Below are positions 25,430 to 34,344 of a stretch of 64,000 nucleotides of DNA, piece by piece. Under the pieces are notes generated by a model. That model was not told where the DNA came from, did not search any database, and worked only from the letters and a program-made list of their open reading frames with translations. Source of the DNA: Marinomonas communis (GTDB lineage Bacteria; Pseudomonadota; Gammaproteobacteria; Pseudomonadales; Marinomonadaceae); the NCBI RefSeq assembly GCF_004363305.1, contig NZ_SNZA01000001.1, positions 893,134-957,133 of the forward strand. The letters run 5' to 3'. Both the position numbers and the translations under genes were made by a program. The number at the start of each line of letters is the position of its first letter. Position 1 is the stretch's first letter.

Positions 25430-26596
25430 ATGTCTCAAGGTATCAAACCCTTTTCTTTTAATACTCCAGGCTCCATGCATGTTGAATGGGGCGGAGCCAA
25501 ACGTCTTGGTGAACTAGCGTCCGAATGGTTCCAAGAACGTAACGTTCTGCTTGTAACGGATAAGTTCCTGAGTGAAAGCGGTCTGTTGAACGAAACTAAA
25601 GCCTCTTTAGAAGCTCAAGGTTTCAGTATTTCCATTTTCGATGACGTAGTGGCGGATCCACCAGAACACGTCTTAATGGCCTGCGTAGATTTTGCAAAAG
25701 CCAATCAGACTGATTTGGTGATTGGCTTGGGCGGCGGCTCACCAATGGATATCGCTAAACTAGTGGCCGTTATGCTGACATCAGAGCAGCCATTGTCTGA
25801 GCTATATGGGATTGGCAAAGTACAGGGCAAGCGCGCACCGTTACTTCAAATTCCAACCACAGCAGGAACCGGTTCTGAAGTTACCAACATCACCATTTTA
25901 ACAACAGGTGAAACTACCAAGATGGGTGTGGTTTCTAAGCAGTTGTACGCAGATTATGTCTTACTAGATGCTGAGTTAACCATTGGTTTACCTTCCCTAC
26001 CGACCGCTGCAACGGGCATTGATGCCATGGTTCACGCGATTGAAGCGTACACGTCGGTACACCTAAAGAACCCTCTTTCTGATGTGCTGGCAAAAGAAGC
26101 ATTACGTTTGCTTAGCAAAAACTTGCTGACCGCTTGCCAAGAAGGCACTAACCGCGCAGCACGTGAAGCCATGCTATTGGGTGCCAACTTAGCAGGCCAA
26201 GCTTTTTCAAATAGCCCAGTCGCAGCCGTGCACGCTTTAGCTTACCCATTAGGTGGTCACTACCATTTACCGCATGGTTTAACCAATGCACTGATGCTAG
26301 GCCCTGTGCTTCGCTACAACATGAAAGAAGCTGCATCGCTTTACGCTGAGCTTGCTGACGTAGTACTGGATTCCCCTGAAGGAAACGAAAACAGTCGAGC
26401 AGAGCAATTCGTAGCCTTTATGCAAAACCTAATGAATGAGTCTGGCGCGCCACAACGACTACGTGATGTTGGGGTCACTGAAGAGAGCCTTCCAACACTC
26501 GCCAAAGATGCCATGCTGCAAACCCGTTTGCTTGGTAATAACCCTGTTCCAGTGACTGAAAGCGATGCCCTAAAACTGTATCAAGAAGCTTTTTAA
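25430..26596 (+). CDS. Iron-containing (group III) alcohol dehydrogenase
   Basis: This 388-residue enzyme has the nucleotide loop GGGSPMD and TTAGTGSEVT. Metal ligands fall at Asp ~198 and His ~202 (GIDAMVHAIEAYTS), His ~268 and His ~282 (VHALAYPLGGHYHLPHG), matching the family spacing. It starts 15 nt after the GabD-like gene with a GAGGAAG ribosome site. The family includes 4-hydroxybutyrate dehydrogenases; paired with a succinate-semialdehyde-type dehydrogenase, as in the Agrobacterium blc operon, this suggests hydroxyacid to semialdehyde to diacid oxidation. Substrate is inferred, not seen. Confidence 0.88.
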   Translation: MSQGIKPFSFNTPGSMHVEWGGAKRLGELASEWFQERNVLLVTDKFLSESGLLNETKASLEAQGFSISIFDDVVADPPEHVLMACVDFAKANQTDLVIGLGGGSPMDIAKLVAVMLTSEQPLSELYGIGKVQGKRAPLLQIPTTAGTGSEVTNITILTTGETTKMGVVSKQLYADYVLLDAELTIGLPSLPTAATGIDAMVHAIEAYTSVHLKNPLSDVLAKEALRLLSKNLLTACQEGTNRAAREAMLLGANLAGQAFSNSPVAAVHALAYPLGGHYHLPHGLTNALMLGPVLRYNMKEAASLYAELADVVLDSPEGNENSRAEQFVAFMQNLMNESGAPQRLRDVGVTEESLPTLAKDAMLQTRLLGNNPVPVTESDALKLYQEAF

Positions 26597-26643
26597 TTCA
26601 CTGAAACAATGTTCGTTTCTGCAATAAAAACGTGTAGCAACGC

Positions 26644-26666
26644 CCCTGCACCCCCTGGTTGCAGGG
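26644..26666 (+). other. Intercistronic hairpin
   Basis: A 7-bp GC-rich stem (26644-26650 with 26660-26666, 9-nt loop) lies in the 105-nt gap between the alcohol dehydrogenase and the permease. There is no T run. It may lower downstream expression or mark an mRNA processing point. Confidence 0.4.
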
Positions 26667-26701
26667 AACTTGAATTATTACAAAAATAATAGGAAATCAT
26701 C

Positions 26702-28069
26702 ATGAGTAAAGAACGTATTGATGGCCAAGAAACACCCTTTTGGTCTATGGGCCCTTTTAAGGTCCGCCTCCCGTTTGTCCACTACCGCATAGAATGGCCT
26801 GATTACTTCCAAGGCCTGCTTATGTGTGCAGTCGACCTTGCTGCCATCCCATTAATGACCGAGTTACTAGGCATGCCATTTGAAGTGGCCTTAGCGGTTG
26901 TTATGTTAAACGGCCTTTTCTACTTGTTACACCACTTGTTAGGTGACCCTGTTGTTCCTGGCTGGATTACTCCTGCAATTCCGCTATTGATGGCATACTG
27001 TACAACCTTCCCTGAAGGGCCTGAACGGATCCATGCCTTAATATCCTTCCAGCTCTTGCTCGGGATATTCTCGATATTTATCGGGGCATCTGGACTGGCT
27101 CACAAGGTGGTTTCGTTAATCCCCCAAGCCATCAAATCTGGGGTCATTATTGGTGCCGGCATTGCAGCAGTCATGGCTGTATTCAAAGTAGACGGCCGTT
27201 TTGATACTTACCCAATCACCATCACTCTTGCAGTGGGCATTGCGTTTTATGTGATTTTCTCGCGCCACTTTGCGCATTTAAAACAGAACAACGCTTTCTT
27301 TAACGTGATTGGTAAATTAGGTGTTTTCCCGATTGTTGCCTTAGCCATTGTTATTGCCCCTACCGTTGGCGAAACATCATGGCCAGACATCCAATGGGGC
27401 TTTTCTTCGCCTGATTTCGTTACACTTTGGAACGAGTACACTGTGTTTGGCCTTGGGATGCCGCCCTTAATGATGTTTTTAACTGCAATTCCTACGGTGT
27501 TAGCAGCTTATATTGTTCTATTCGGAGATGTATTACAAAGTCGAGCTATCTTGGAAGAAGCTGACCAAATTCGCAAAGACGAAAAAATTGACTATGATCC
27601 AGACCGCGCGCACATGATTTTTGGTGCACGTAACTCTGCCATGTCAATTTTAGGCCCTGATGTTGCTATGTGTGGTCCACTTTGGGCGGCGATGCACGTC
27701 GTGATCGTCGAGCGTTTCAGCCAAGGTAAGAAAGCCATGAAGTCCATCTTTGGTGGTGCTGGCTCTTTCCGTTGGGGTACTAATACGGGCTTGCTTTTCA
27801 TGCCAATCGTAACCCTAGTGCAACCAATTCTAGGGGTTGCGCTGGCACTAACGCTACTGATTCAAGGCTACGTATCGGTTCGAATCGGGGTAATGGAAGC
27901 ACGCTCACAACGAGACCTTGGTATTGCCGGTATTGTCGCGGCCGTTCTTGCCACACGAGGTGCCACATGGGCCTTTGCTGTCGGTGTTGTGCTTTGTATT
28001 TTGGTCTACGGACGTGATTTCTTCAAAGGCGAGAAAGACAAGACCTTTGTGAAAGACCAAGCTCAATAA
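26702..28069 (+). CDS. Multi-pass membrane permease, SLC23/DUF3360-like
   Basis: This 455-residue protein has roughly 12-14 hydrophobic segments and a soluble N-terminus (KVRLPFVHYRIEWPDYFQG) that recalls DUF3360-type membrane proteins. The core repeats (GVIIGAGIAAVMAVFKVDG, LGPDVAMCGPLWAAMH, FGGAGSFRWGTNTG) suggest a UapA/SLC23-SLC26-like fold used for nucleobases, organic anions or sulfate. It has an AGGAAA ribosome site and ends in a strong terminator, so it closes the sigma-54 operon. It probably imports the dehydrogenases' substrate. Family and substrate are uncertain; membrane nature is clear. Confidence 0.65.
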   Translation: MSKERIDGQETPFWSMGPFKVRLPFVHYRIEWPDYFQGLLMCAVDLAAIPLMTELLGMPFEVALAVVMLNGLFYLLHHLLGDPVVPGWITPAIPLLMAYCTTFPEGPERIHALISFQLLLGIFSIFIGASGLAHKVVSLIPQAIKSGVIIGAGIAAVMAVFKVDGRFDTYPITITLAVGIAFYVIFSRHFAHLKQNNAFFNVIGKLGVFPIVALAIVIAPTVGETSWPDIQWGFSSPDFVTLWNEYTVFGLGMPPLMMFLTAIPTVLAAYIVLFGDVLQSRAILEEADQIRKDEKIDYDPDRAHMIFGARNSAMSILGPDVAMCGPLWAAMHVVIVERFSQGKKAMKSIFGGAGSFRWGTNTGLLFMPIVTLVQPILGVALALTLLIQGYVSVRIGVMEARSQRDLGIAGIVAAVLATRGATWAFAVGVVLCILVYGRDFFKGEKDKTFVKDQAQ

Positions 28070-28111
28070 AGCTCCTAGCGCTATCGCGTTTAGGAAAAAT
28101 GCTAAAGATAA

Positions 28112-28147
28112 AAAATGCCCCAAGTGTTTCATCACTTGGGGCATTTT
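28112..28147. terminator. Bidirectional terminator
   Basis: A perfect 15-bp stem (28112-28126 with 28133-28147) with a 6-nt loop has A4 on the left and T4 on the right. It lies between the permease and the converging TRAP permease gene and can end both operons. Confidence 0.85.
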
Positions 28148-28169
28148 GTTATCACAATTTAATAGAACA

Positions 28170-30104
28170 CTAAGCAGACAGTAACCTTATTTTCTTACAT
28201 TGCGCCCCTAGATAGACGCCTAAGGCAATCAACAGTCCCATCCCAAACACTCTTAGAGTGATGACATTTGTGCTGAAGTCTGCAGCAGCTTCTGGCCAGG
28301 CAATTAGCAGCGCAGCCACGATAAAACCGCCTCGTTGAACCATGGTTAAATGGGTTCCTAGCCAACCAGAGAAGCCAATACTCATGGAAATGGTTGCTAG
28401 AGTGGCTAAAAAGATCGCCATGGTAATACTCAGTGAGTCACCAATCAGCAAAACCCCCGGCATGGTAACAAATAAGAACGGCACCAATAGTTTAACGAAG
28501 CCTAAGCGCATGGATTCTATTGCCGTCTCGTTAGCGTCCGCGCCAGAGATTGTCGCTGCCGCATAGGCTGCCAACGCGACAGGTGGTGTGATCGCTGAGA
28601 CCAGACCGAAGTAGAAAATAAACATATGCGCCGACAAGGTTTCCATTCCTAACTGCGTCATGGCTGGTGCGACTAAAACCGCCAGCAATAGATACGCTGC
28701 AGAGGTCGGTAGCCCCATACCAAGAATAAACGACGCCAACGCCGTCAGCAGTAATACGCCCCAAAGATTGCCATCGCCAAGCTCAATGATAAGGCCTGAC
28801 ACCATCAACCCCATACCCGTCAAGTTCAGGACACCAATCACTACCCCCGCTGAAGCCACCGCAGCGACAATTGGCAAGGTATTTAACAGAGTCTCTTTAC
28901 AAGATTGGATCAAGTCTACCCAATTAATTCGAGTAGATGCTTTCCAAGGCGAAATTAACAGTCCCACCACAATTCCAAGCACTGCCGCTTGTGTTGGCGA
29001 TTTGCCCGCAATCATCAGTCCCACCAAGGCGATTAAAGGCAACAACAGATAACTTTTAGCTTTTAGGGTCTCCATGAGCAAGCGCAGTCCCGCTTCATTG
29101 TCACGCTCAAGACCTAAACGCCCGGCTTCCAAACGAACAGAGATCATTAACGCCAAAATATACAGAAGAGCCGGCACCAGAGCCGCCAGAGCCACTTCTG
29201 CATAAGGGATACCGATCATTTCGGCCATCAAAAATGCTGCAGCCCCCATAACAGGTGGCATAATTTGTCCTGCAGAGGACGCCGCTGCTTCAATGGCTCC
29301 CGCAAGTTTCGGGCTGTAACCCACTCGCTTCATCAGTGGAATGGTGAATGTTCCCGTAGTCACTACGTTCGCTACCGCACTACCATTCAAAGACCCTAAG
29401 AGAGCACTCGATAATGCCGCCGACAACCCCGGTCCACCTTGAACACGGCCCGTTAACCCGCGTGCGATATCGACAAAAACTTCTCCGGTGCCAATCTTTG
29501 TCAAAATGGCACCAAACAACCCAAATAAGAAGATGTATTCAACCGCGACCCCCATAGGCACGCCGTAAACGCCCTCTGTTGATAACAACAAGGTTGACGT
29601 TAGGCGATTCAAGTCATAACCGCCGTGTCCATATTGCCCCGGTATTAAATAGCCAAAATGGGCATACAAAAACGCCAATGCCATCAAAACAACTAATGCC
29701 CAACCTACGGCAATTCGGACAAAGATGAACACGATCACAGCCAATGCTATAAATACCCATGTATCCGTAGGTATCGACATCGCGCCGCGCATGATGATGT
29801 CAATGTAAGAGTTCCAAAGATATGGGCCCGGTATCAAGGCGACCAATGCCAGTGCGTAAAAGACGACGCGTACGATTGGTGTTTTATAGCGTGATCCGTA
29901 CAACATCATCGCCGAGCAGGCGACCAATGAAAAAAACGATGAGCGTAAAAGTAAGGCAGTAATGCCTCCGTAATAGGCACCATAGATCACTAAACCTGCG
30001 ATACCGATAGCCAGAATACTGAATAGAAAAGAGACGGATAACTGCTCCTTGCGTCCAAGATGATCAGACGTAAGGAGCAGACTTTTGAGGCTTGTCTGCT
30101 CCAT
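28170..30104 (-). CDS. TRAP transporter fused permease (DctQM), TAXI type
   Basis: This 644-residue protein has about 16 membrane segments. The N-terminal third corresponds to the small DctQ subunit and the rest to DctM (FGAILTKIGTGEVFVDIARGLTGRVQGGPGLSAALSSALLGS region, then PPVMGAAAFLMAEMIG and GMGLPTSAAYLL). Fused QM permeases are the norm for TRAP systems with TAXI-type binding proteins, and one precedes it by 17 nt. TRAP systems are sodium-driven importers of small organic acids. A GGAGTCC element lies just before the ATG. Substrate is unknown. Confidence 0.9.
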   Translation of the reverse strand: MEQTSLKSLLLTSDHLGRKEQLSVSFLFSILAIGIAGLVIYGAYYGGITALLLRSSFFSLVACSAMMLYGSRYKTPIVRVVFYALALVALIPGPYLWNSYIDIIMRGAMSIPTDTWVFIALAVIVFIFVRIAVGWALVVLMALAFLYAHFGYLIPGQYGHGGYDLNRLTSTLLLSTEGVYGVPMGVAVEYIFLFGLFGAILTKIGTGEVFVDIARGLTGRVQGGPGLSAALSSALLGSLNGSAVANVVTTGTFTIPLMKRVGYSPKLAGAIEAAASSAGQIMPPVMGAAAFLMAEMIGIPYAEVALAALVPALLYILALMISVRLEAGRLGLERDNEAGLRLLMETLKAKSYLLLPLIALVGLMIAGKSPTQAAVLGIVVGLLISPWKASTRINWVDLIQSCKETLLNTLPIVAAVASAGVVIGVLNLTGMGLMVSGLIIELGDGNLWGVLLLTALASFILGMGLPTSAAYLLLAVLVAPAMTQLGMETLSAHMFIFYFGLVSAITPPVALAAYAAATISGADANETAIESMRLGFVKLLVPFLFVTMPGVLLIGDSLSITMAIFLATLATISMSIGFSGWLGTHLTMVQRGGFIVAALLIAWPEAAADFSTNVITLRVFGMGLLIALGVYLGAQCKKIRLLSA

Positions 30105-30121
30105 AGTGGACTCCTAATTAA

Positions 30122-31057
30122 TTACTGACTGGCTTCGTCGTAAAATGCTTTCGCGCCAGGGTGTAATGCAACCGGAGTATTCGGGGCACTGCTCAATTGA
30201 ATGTTTTTCGCCTGTGGGTGAACTTGGCTTAATTCATCTAGGTTAGAAAAAATCGCCTTGGTGATGTTATAAACTTTCGTTTGATCGTTTTTACCGCTGG
30301 TAAAGAGAATCGCAGGATCGTTGATCACCGTGACCGGTGCCGCAACATCTGGATACGTGCCTGACGCTAGCTGCGTCACTTGATAGAAAGGATATTTTTT
30401 GATCATGCTGTCGAGCTTCTCTACATCCGCAGACAGCAGTTTCATATCTGTTTGAGAGTCTAAGTCAATCAGTGATGAAGTGGGTGCACCTGCCAAGACA
30501 ACCGTTGCATCCACTTGTCCGTTAACAAGCGCTTTAACCCCTTCGGTGTAAGACAAAAAGCGTGGCGTAATGTCGCCAAACACACCATATTCTTCCAGTA
30601 GACGTGTCGCGATGACAGCAGCGTTACTTCCCGGAGGCCCCATGCTCACACGTTTGCCTTTCAAGTCATTGAAGCCATTTACGCCTGAACCATCTAACGT
30701 CGCCACCTGTAATACTGCAGGGTATAAGTAGGCAATCCCAGCAACGTCTAGCGCTCCGGTATTTTTAAAAGGGCCTTCGCCATTCTTCGCTTCAAATAAA
30801 GTTGAAGAGGAAGATAGACCTAACGTCATTTGGCCAGCTGCAACACGGTGATTATTTTCTACCGATGCGCCTGTCACTTCAGCTCGGGCAGTCGTGTCAT
30901 CCAAATGCTTGTTTAATGTTTCAGCTACCCCGGCGCCAATGACATAAAATAAACCGCCCGTGCCACCGGTACCGATGGAAATACGTTCAGCCGCCATAGT
31001 TAAAGAGCTTGCAAACGTGGCTGCAAATGCTGAGGCAAGAAGAAATTTCTTATTCAT
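30122..31057 (-). CDS. TAXI-family TRAP solute-binding protein
   Basis: This 311-residue protein has a signal peptide (MNKKFLLASAFAATFASSLTMAA) followed by the TAXI signature region ISIGTGGTGGLFYVIGAGVA. Downstream are DLKGKRVSMGPPGSNAAV and a C-terminal HPGAKAFYDEA. An ATG four codons upstream exists, but GGAGA sits ideally before 31057. It should hand an organic anion, often glutamate or 2-oxoglutarate in characterised relatives, to the fused permease. A tandem 11-bp repeat lies 86-107 bp upstream, a likely site for the adjacent OmpR-type regulator. Confidence 0.9.
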   Translation of the reverse strand: MNKKFLLASAFAATFASSLTMAAERISIGTGGTGGLFYVIGAGVAETLNKHLDDTTARAEVTGASVENNHRVAAGQMTLGLSSSSTLFEAKNGEGPFKNTGALDVAGIAYLYPAVLQVATLDGSGVNGFNDLKGKRVSMGPPGSNAAVIATRLLEEYGVFGDITPRFLSYTEGVKALVNGQVDATVVLAGAPTSSLIDLDSQTDMKLLSADVEKLDSMIKKYPFYQVTQLASGTYPDVAAPVTVINDPAILFTSGKNDQTKVYNITKAIFSNLDELSQVHPQAKNIQLSSAPNTPVALHPGAKAFYDEASQ

Positions 31058-31142
31058 GGTTGTCTCCATTTAACGATTATTTTTGTTATACAAATGGTGG
31101 TAAACGATCATTCATTCGCTTACTCGACGCTAAATTTATAAG

Positions 31143-31164
31143 ACGAACCTTTCACGAACCTTTC
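31143..31164 (-). promoter_or_regulatory. Tandem 11-bp repeats, probable OmpR-family operator
   Basis: GAAAGGTTCGT occurs twice head-to-tail without spacer (leftward reading). An 11-bp period is the usual spacing for OmpR/PhoB-type dimers. A TATAAA element (31136-31141) follows 1-2 nt later, so the repeats would overlap the -35 position of a promoter for the TAXI-TRAP genes, fitting direct activation. Confidence 0.65.
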
Positions 31165-31193
31165 ATGGGATTCATAAGAAAGCATCGATCACA

Positions 31194-32261
31194 TTATGGC
31201 GCTGTGCGCATTGCATGACGCCATTCTTCCAATAATAGGGCGCGTTTTGCTTGATCCGTTTGCACTAATAAAGGCAAACCAAATACGATGGGGCGAAAGA
31301 TGCCATGGGGTTTACGGCGTATTTCTAAAAGGCTGTTTGGTCCCACAGCGTTTTCAGATAACGGAATCAAGCTTGATGCTTGTGCCAAGACTGTTTGCCC
31401 ATCATCCGACAATAAAAAATCGATAAAGCTTTGTGCTTGTTGAAGGTTCTTGGCTTCACGAAAAATAAAAGCCGTTCGCATCACTGCTGACGTGTAATCG
31501 GTCGGCATGACTGTTTTGATCCAAGGGTAAGTCTGACTCCACTCAAACGCATAGGACCCCAGTACGTTATAGGCAATAAAAATTTCGCCCCTTAATAAGG
31601 CCTGTAGCATGGCTGAACTATTGGGGTAAAGCTGTGCGTGGTGTGATCCAAAGGCTTCGAGTAAACGCCCATAAGTACGCGACTGCTGAGAGTCATGGAA
31701 CCATGTTAAGTAGCCAAGCCCTACGGTTTCGATATCACTAAGGCCAATTTTCCCTTGCACTAATGGACTTTGCTCACGAATCAAAGAAAGTAGCGCCTCC
31801 CTACTCTCCGGCATAGCACGATGTCCCAAGATGTCCTGATTAATCACCATGACAATGGGTTCAAAGGTAAATCCAAACGCTTCATCGCGCCACTTTGCCC
31901 AATTTGGCAACGCATCCGTCACCTCTGATTGATAGGGCTTAGCATAGCCATCGTTAACCAGCTTAAATTGCAAATCCATCGCTGGACTCATTAAGACATC
32001 TGGCTTTTTATCCGCTGGCCGCAAACTTAAAACTCGATTAAAAAGCTCCAGTGAACTGTGCTCAACGTACACAATCGTTATCTCAGGAAATTGCGCTTGA
32101 TAAGCCTTTAAAAGTGGCTCAATCGCGTCAAAGTTAGCCGCCCCCCAAATGTTCAACTCAACTGGGTTACTCTCTTCGGATGGCAACGTATTCGATTGTT
32201 CAGCGTTTGCGATAGGACACAAACTAACCAGTAGCAATAAGCTTAATAGCAATGGCTTCAT
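31194..32261 (-). CDS. Periplasmic binding protein of a three-component sensor
   Basis: This 355-residue protein has a signal peptide (MKPLLLSLLLLVSLCPIANA) and a type-II binding fold of the iron/spermidine-like SBP class: LNIWGAANFDAIEPLLKAYQ, PDVLMSPAMDLQFKLVNDGY and IDFLLSDDGQTVLAQASSLIP. No ABC permease is nearby. Its start overlaps the kinase stop (ATGA), so the three genes are translationally linked. Such proteins commonly act as ligand presenters for TctE-type kinases; here this is inferred from arrangement. The ligand may be the TAXI substrate. Confidence 0.82.
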   Translation of the reverse strand: MKPLLLSLLLLVSLCPIANAEQSNTLPSEESNPVELNIWGAANFDAIEPLLKAYQAQFPEITIVYVEHSSLELFNRVLSLRPADKKPDVLMSPAMDLQFKLVNDGYAKPYQSEVTDALPNWAKWRDEAFGFTFEPIVMVINQDILGHRAMPESREALLSLIREQSPLVQGKIGLSDIETVGLGYLTWFHDSQQSRTYGRLLEAFGSHHAQLYPNSSAMLQALLRGEIFIAYNVLGSYAFEWSQTYPWIKTVMPTDYTSAVMRTAFIFREAKNLQQAQSFIDFLLSDDGQTVLAQASSLIPLSENAVGPNSLLEIRRKPHGIFRPIVFGLPLLVQTDQAKRALLLEEWRHAMRTAP

Positions 32262-33667
32262 ACTGTTTCACCATTGGCTTCGAAAAGCACTTCGATTAGC
32301 AGGCCATGGGGTTGATTATCCGCTAACATCAAACGCGCTCCATGGTGTTCAGCCACTTCCTTAGCAATACTTAACCCTATCCCTGTACCGACGGTGTGAT
32401 TGTGTTTGCTGCGATAAAAGCGCTCAAAGACATGCTGCTTGTCTTCATCTGAAATGCCATTTCCGTGATCGGCAACGGTGAGACAAAGAAGCTCTTGTTC
32501 ACGATATAAATTCACCTGCACAACACTTTGCTTAGGGCTGTATTTCACGGCATTTTCAATGATATTGCGTAACATCTGCGTTAAAGCCACGTCATCCCCT
32601 AAACATGAAGCGGAAATCTGCCCTAAATATTCAATCTCAACCTCAGACTCCAGAGCCCAAACCACTAAACTACGACACACATCTTTGGTCAGAACATCCA
32701 GCTGTACTGGATGGAAAGCTTGGCTTCTCATACGATGGGTTAATGTTGCTTCCTCTAGTAGATGATTAACGGTATCTGTCAGAAGCTCACTGCTTTTAAT
32801 GATGTCTCGCAGCTGTTGTTGACGCTTGAACTCGTCCTGTTCTACTAACGCATTTTGTGCCTGAAGATTGACACCAGCGAGCGGTGTTCTAAGCTGATGG
32901 GCGGCCTCTGAAGTAAAGCGTTTCAGCCGCTCTAAGGTCATATTTAATTGCGACATAAAGAAATTGACCGTCTCCAGTAACGGACGAATCTCACTGGGCA
33001 CATCCGTATTGAGTGGGGTTAATTCCGTCGAAGAGCGCTGTTCAATGGCTCGCCTCAATGACTTTAAAGGCCTTAATACACGCCAAATGCCAAACATCAA
33101 CAACCCCAACGTGATGCAAAAAAAGGTAATCAGGAACTGTATTACTAAGCCCCCCATTTCATCCGCCAGCTGTTTTCTTGCCAAGATTGTTTGACCTATG
33201 GTGACATGCACTACTTCGCTGTTGTCTGATTCAATTAAGCGCTTGGTTAGGGTAATAAAACGCACATCCTCGCCTCGATAAACGCTATCAAAGTAGACCG
33301 GTTCAGCTGAGTTTTCTTGCGAGGATCTATCCTTCTTCACTGCATGAGAAGCATTGGGTAAATCCTCATAGCCTGTGAGCAAAATTCCCTTTTCTGAAGT
33401 AACGGAATAATAGGCTCGATCCTCTGGCGCCAAGGCTAGGGTTTCAAATGCAGAAACAGGTAAGTCGACCATCACTTTGTGATCAAGCAAGTTAATATTT
33501 TCTGCAATTTGAAGAGCAGCTCCATGAATAAGCCGATCGTAGGAGAGCTTTGCAGCACGATTGGCATACAGATCAGCCGTCCATATGGCCACACCATTTA
33601 TCACCGTCAGAACGATTAACGTCATAATCAATAACTGGCGTCGAATAGAGCTCGTCTTTGCCCTCAT
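32258..33667 (-). CDS. TctE-type sensor histidine kinase
   Basis: This 469-residue kinase has a membrane segment near residues 13-31, a ~130-residue periplasmic domain of the 2CSK_N kind (YDRLIHGAALQIAENINLLD, YYSVTSEKGILLTGYEDLP), and a second membrane segment near 175-195. The phosphoacceptor is in FTSEAAHQLRTPLAG. The ATPase lobe has NIIENAVKYS, DHGNGI and GTGIGLSIA. It overlaps both neighbours by 4 nt. TctE partners regulate tricarboxylate-type uptake; here the divergent target is probably the adjacent TAXI-TRAP operon. Confidence 0.9.
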   Translation of the reverse strand: MRAKTSSIRRQLLIMTLIVLTVINGVAIWTADLYANRAAKLSYDRLIHGAALQIAENINLLDHKVMVDLPVSAFETLALAPEDRAYYSVTSEKGILLTGYEDLPNASHAVKKDRSSQENSAEPVYFDSVYRGEDVRFITLTKRLIESDNSEVVHVTIGQTILARKQLADEMGGLVIQFLITFFCITLGLLMFGIWRVLRPLKSLRRAIEQRSSTELTPLNTDVPSEIRPLLETVNFFMSQLNMTLERLKRFTSEAAHQLRTPLAGVNLQAQNALVEQDEFKRQQQLRDIIKSSELLTDTVNHLLEEATLTHRMRSQAFHPVQLDVLTKDVCRSLVVWALESEVEIEYLGQISASCLGDDVALTQMLRNIIENAVKYSPKQSVVQVNLYREQELLCLTVADHGNGISDEDKQHVFERFYRSKHNHTVGTGIGLSIAKEVAEHHGARLMLADNQPHGLLIEVLFEANGETV

Positions 33668-34344
33668 TCTGAAGCGCCTGATTGCTCTTCCAGCAAATAG
33701 CCAAGCCCACGAATGGTTCGAATATGTAACGCTGAGTGCGCCAAGGTTTTTCTCAGCCGCGCGACGTATATCTCGATTACATTTGGACCTGGTGCTTCAT
33801 CAAACCCATAAATATGATCCATTAAAACGTCTTTACTCAGCACTTGCTTTGGCTGAGTCATAAAGATTTCTAACAGCCTAAACTCCCTTTGTTTCAGCTC
33901 TACTGCTTGGTTATCGACTTCTACTGAGCAGGTTCGTAGATTGAGACTAACATTGGCAAACTCTATCGTTTCCTGGGCCTGACCCTGACTGCGTCGCAGG
34001 ATAGCTCGAATACGTGCTTCTAATTCACCAAAGTCAAAAGGCTTAGTAATGTAATCATCCGCCCCCAGATCTAATAACTTGATTCGCTCTTCGACCTGAT
34101 CAATCGCCGTAATGATCAACACAGGCGAAGTGGTTTTAGACTCTCTTAATGATTGTAATATTGAAGCACCATGGGCATCAGGTAGGTTTAAATCTAACAA
34201 AATCAGATCGTAGTTTTGCTGGCGAAGCATTAGACGCGCCTGCTTGCCAGTGAGTGCAAGATCAACTCCATGACCGATGTTTTTAATCCGATGTGAAATG
34301 GCCTCACTTAAGACCGAGTCATCCTCTATAACAAGTATTCGCAT
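33664..34344 (-). CDS. OmpR-family response regulator (TctD-like)
   Basis: This 226-residue regulator begins MRILVIEDDSVLSEAISHRI. The receiver has acidic residues EDD, phospho-Asp in LILLDLNLPDAHG and Lys in YITKPFDFGELEARI. A winged-helix domain follows (LKQREFRLLEIFMTQPKQVLSKD, VYVARLRKTL-like EIYVARLRKTL, IRTIRGLGYLL). The open frame extends 27 codons upstream, but homology fixes the start at 34344. It is the first gene of a regulator-kinase-binding-protein operon. Tandem 11-bp repeats before the TAXI gene are its likely target. Confidence 0.92.
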   Translation of the reverse strand: MRILVIEDDSVLSEAISHRIKNIGHGVDLALTGKQARLMLRQQNYDLILLDLNLPDAHGASILQSLRESKTTSPVLIITAIDQVEERIKLLDLGADDYITKPFDFGELEARIRAILRRSQGQAQETIEFANVSLNLRTCSVEVDNQAVELKQREFRLLEIFMTQPKQVLSKDVLMDHIYGFDEAPGPNVIEIYVARLRKTLAHSALHIRTIRGLGYLLEEQSGASE

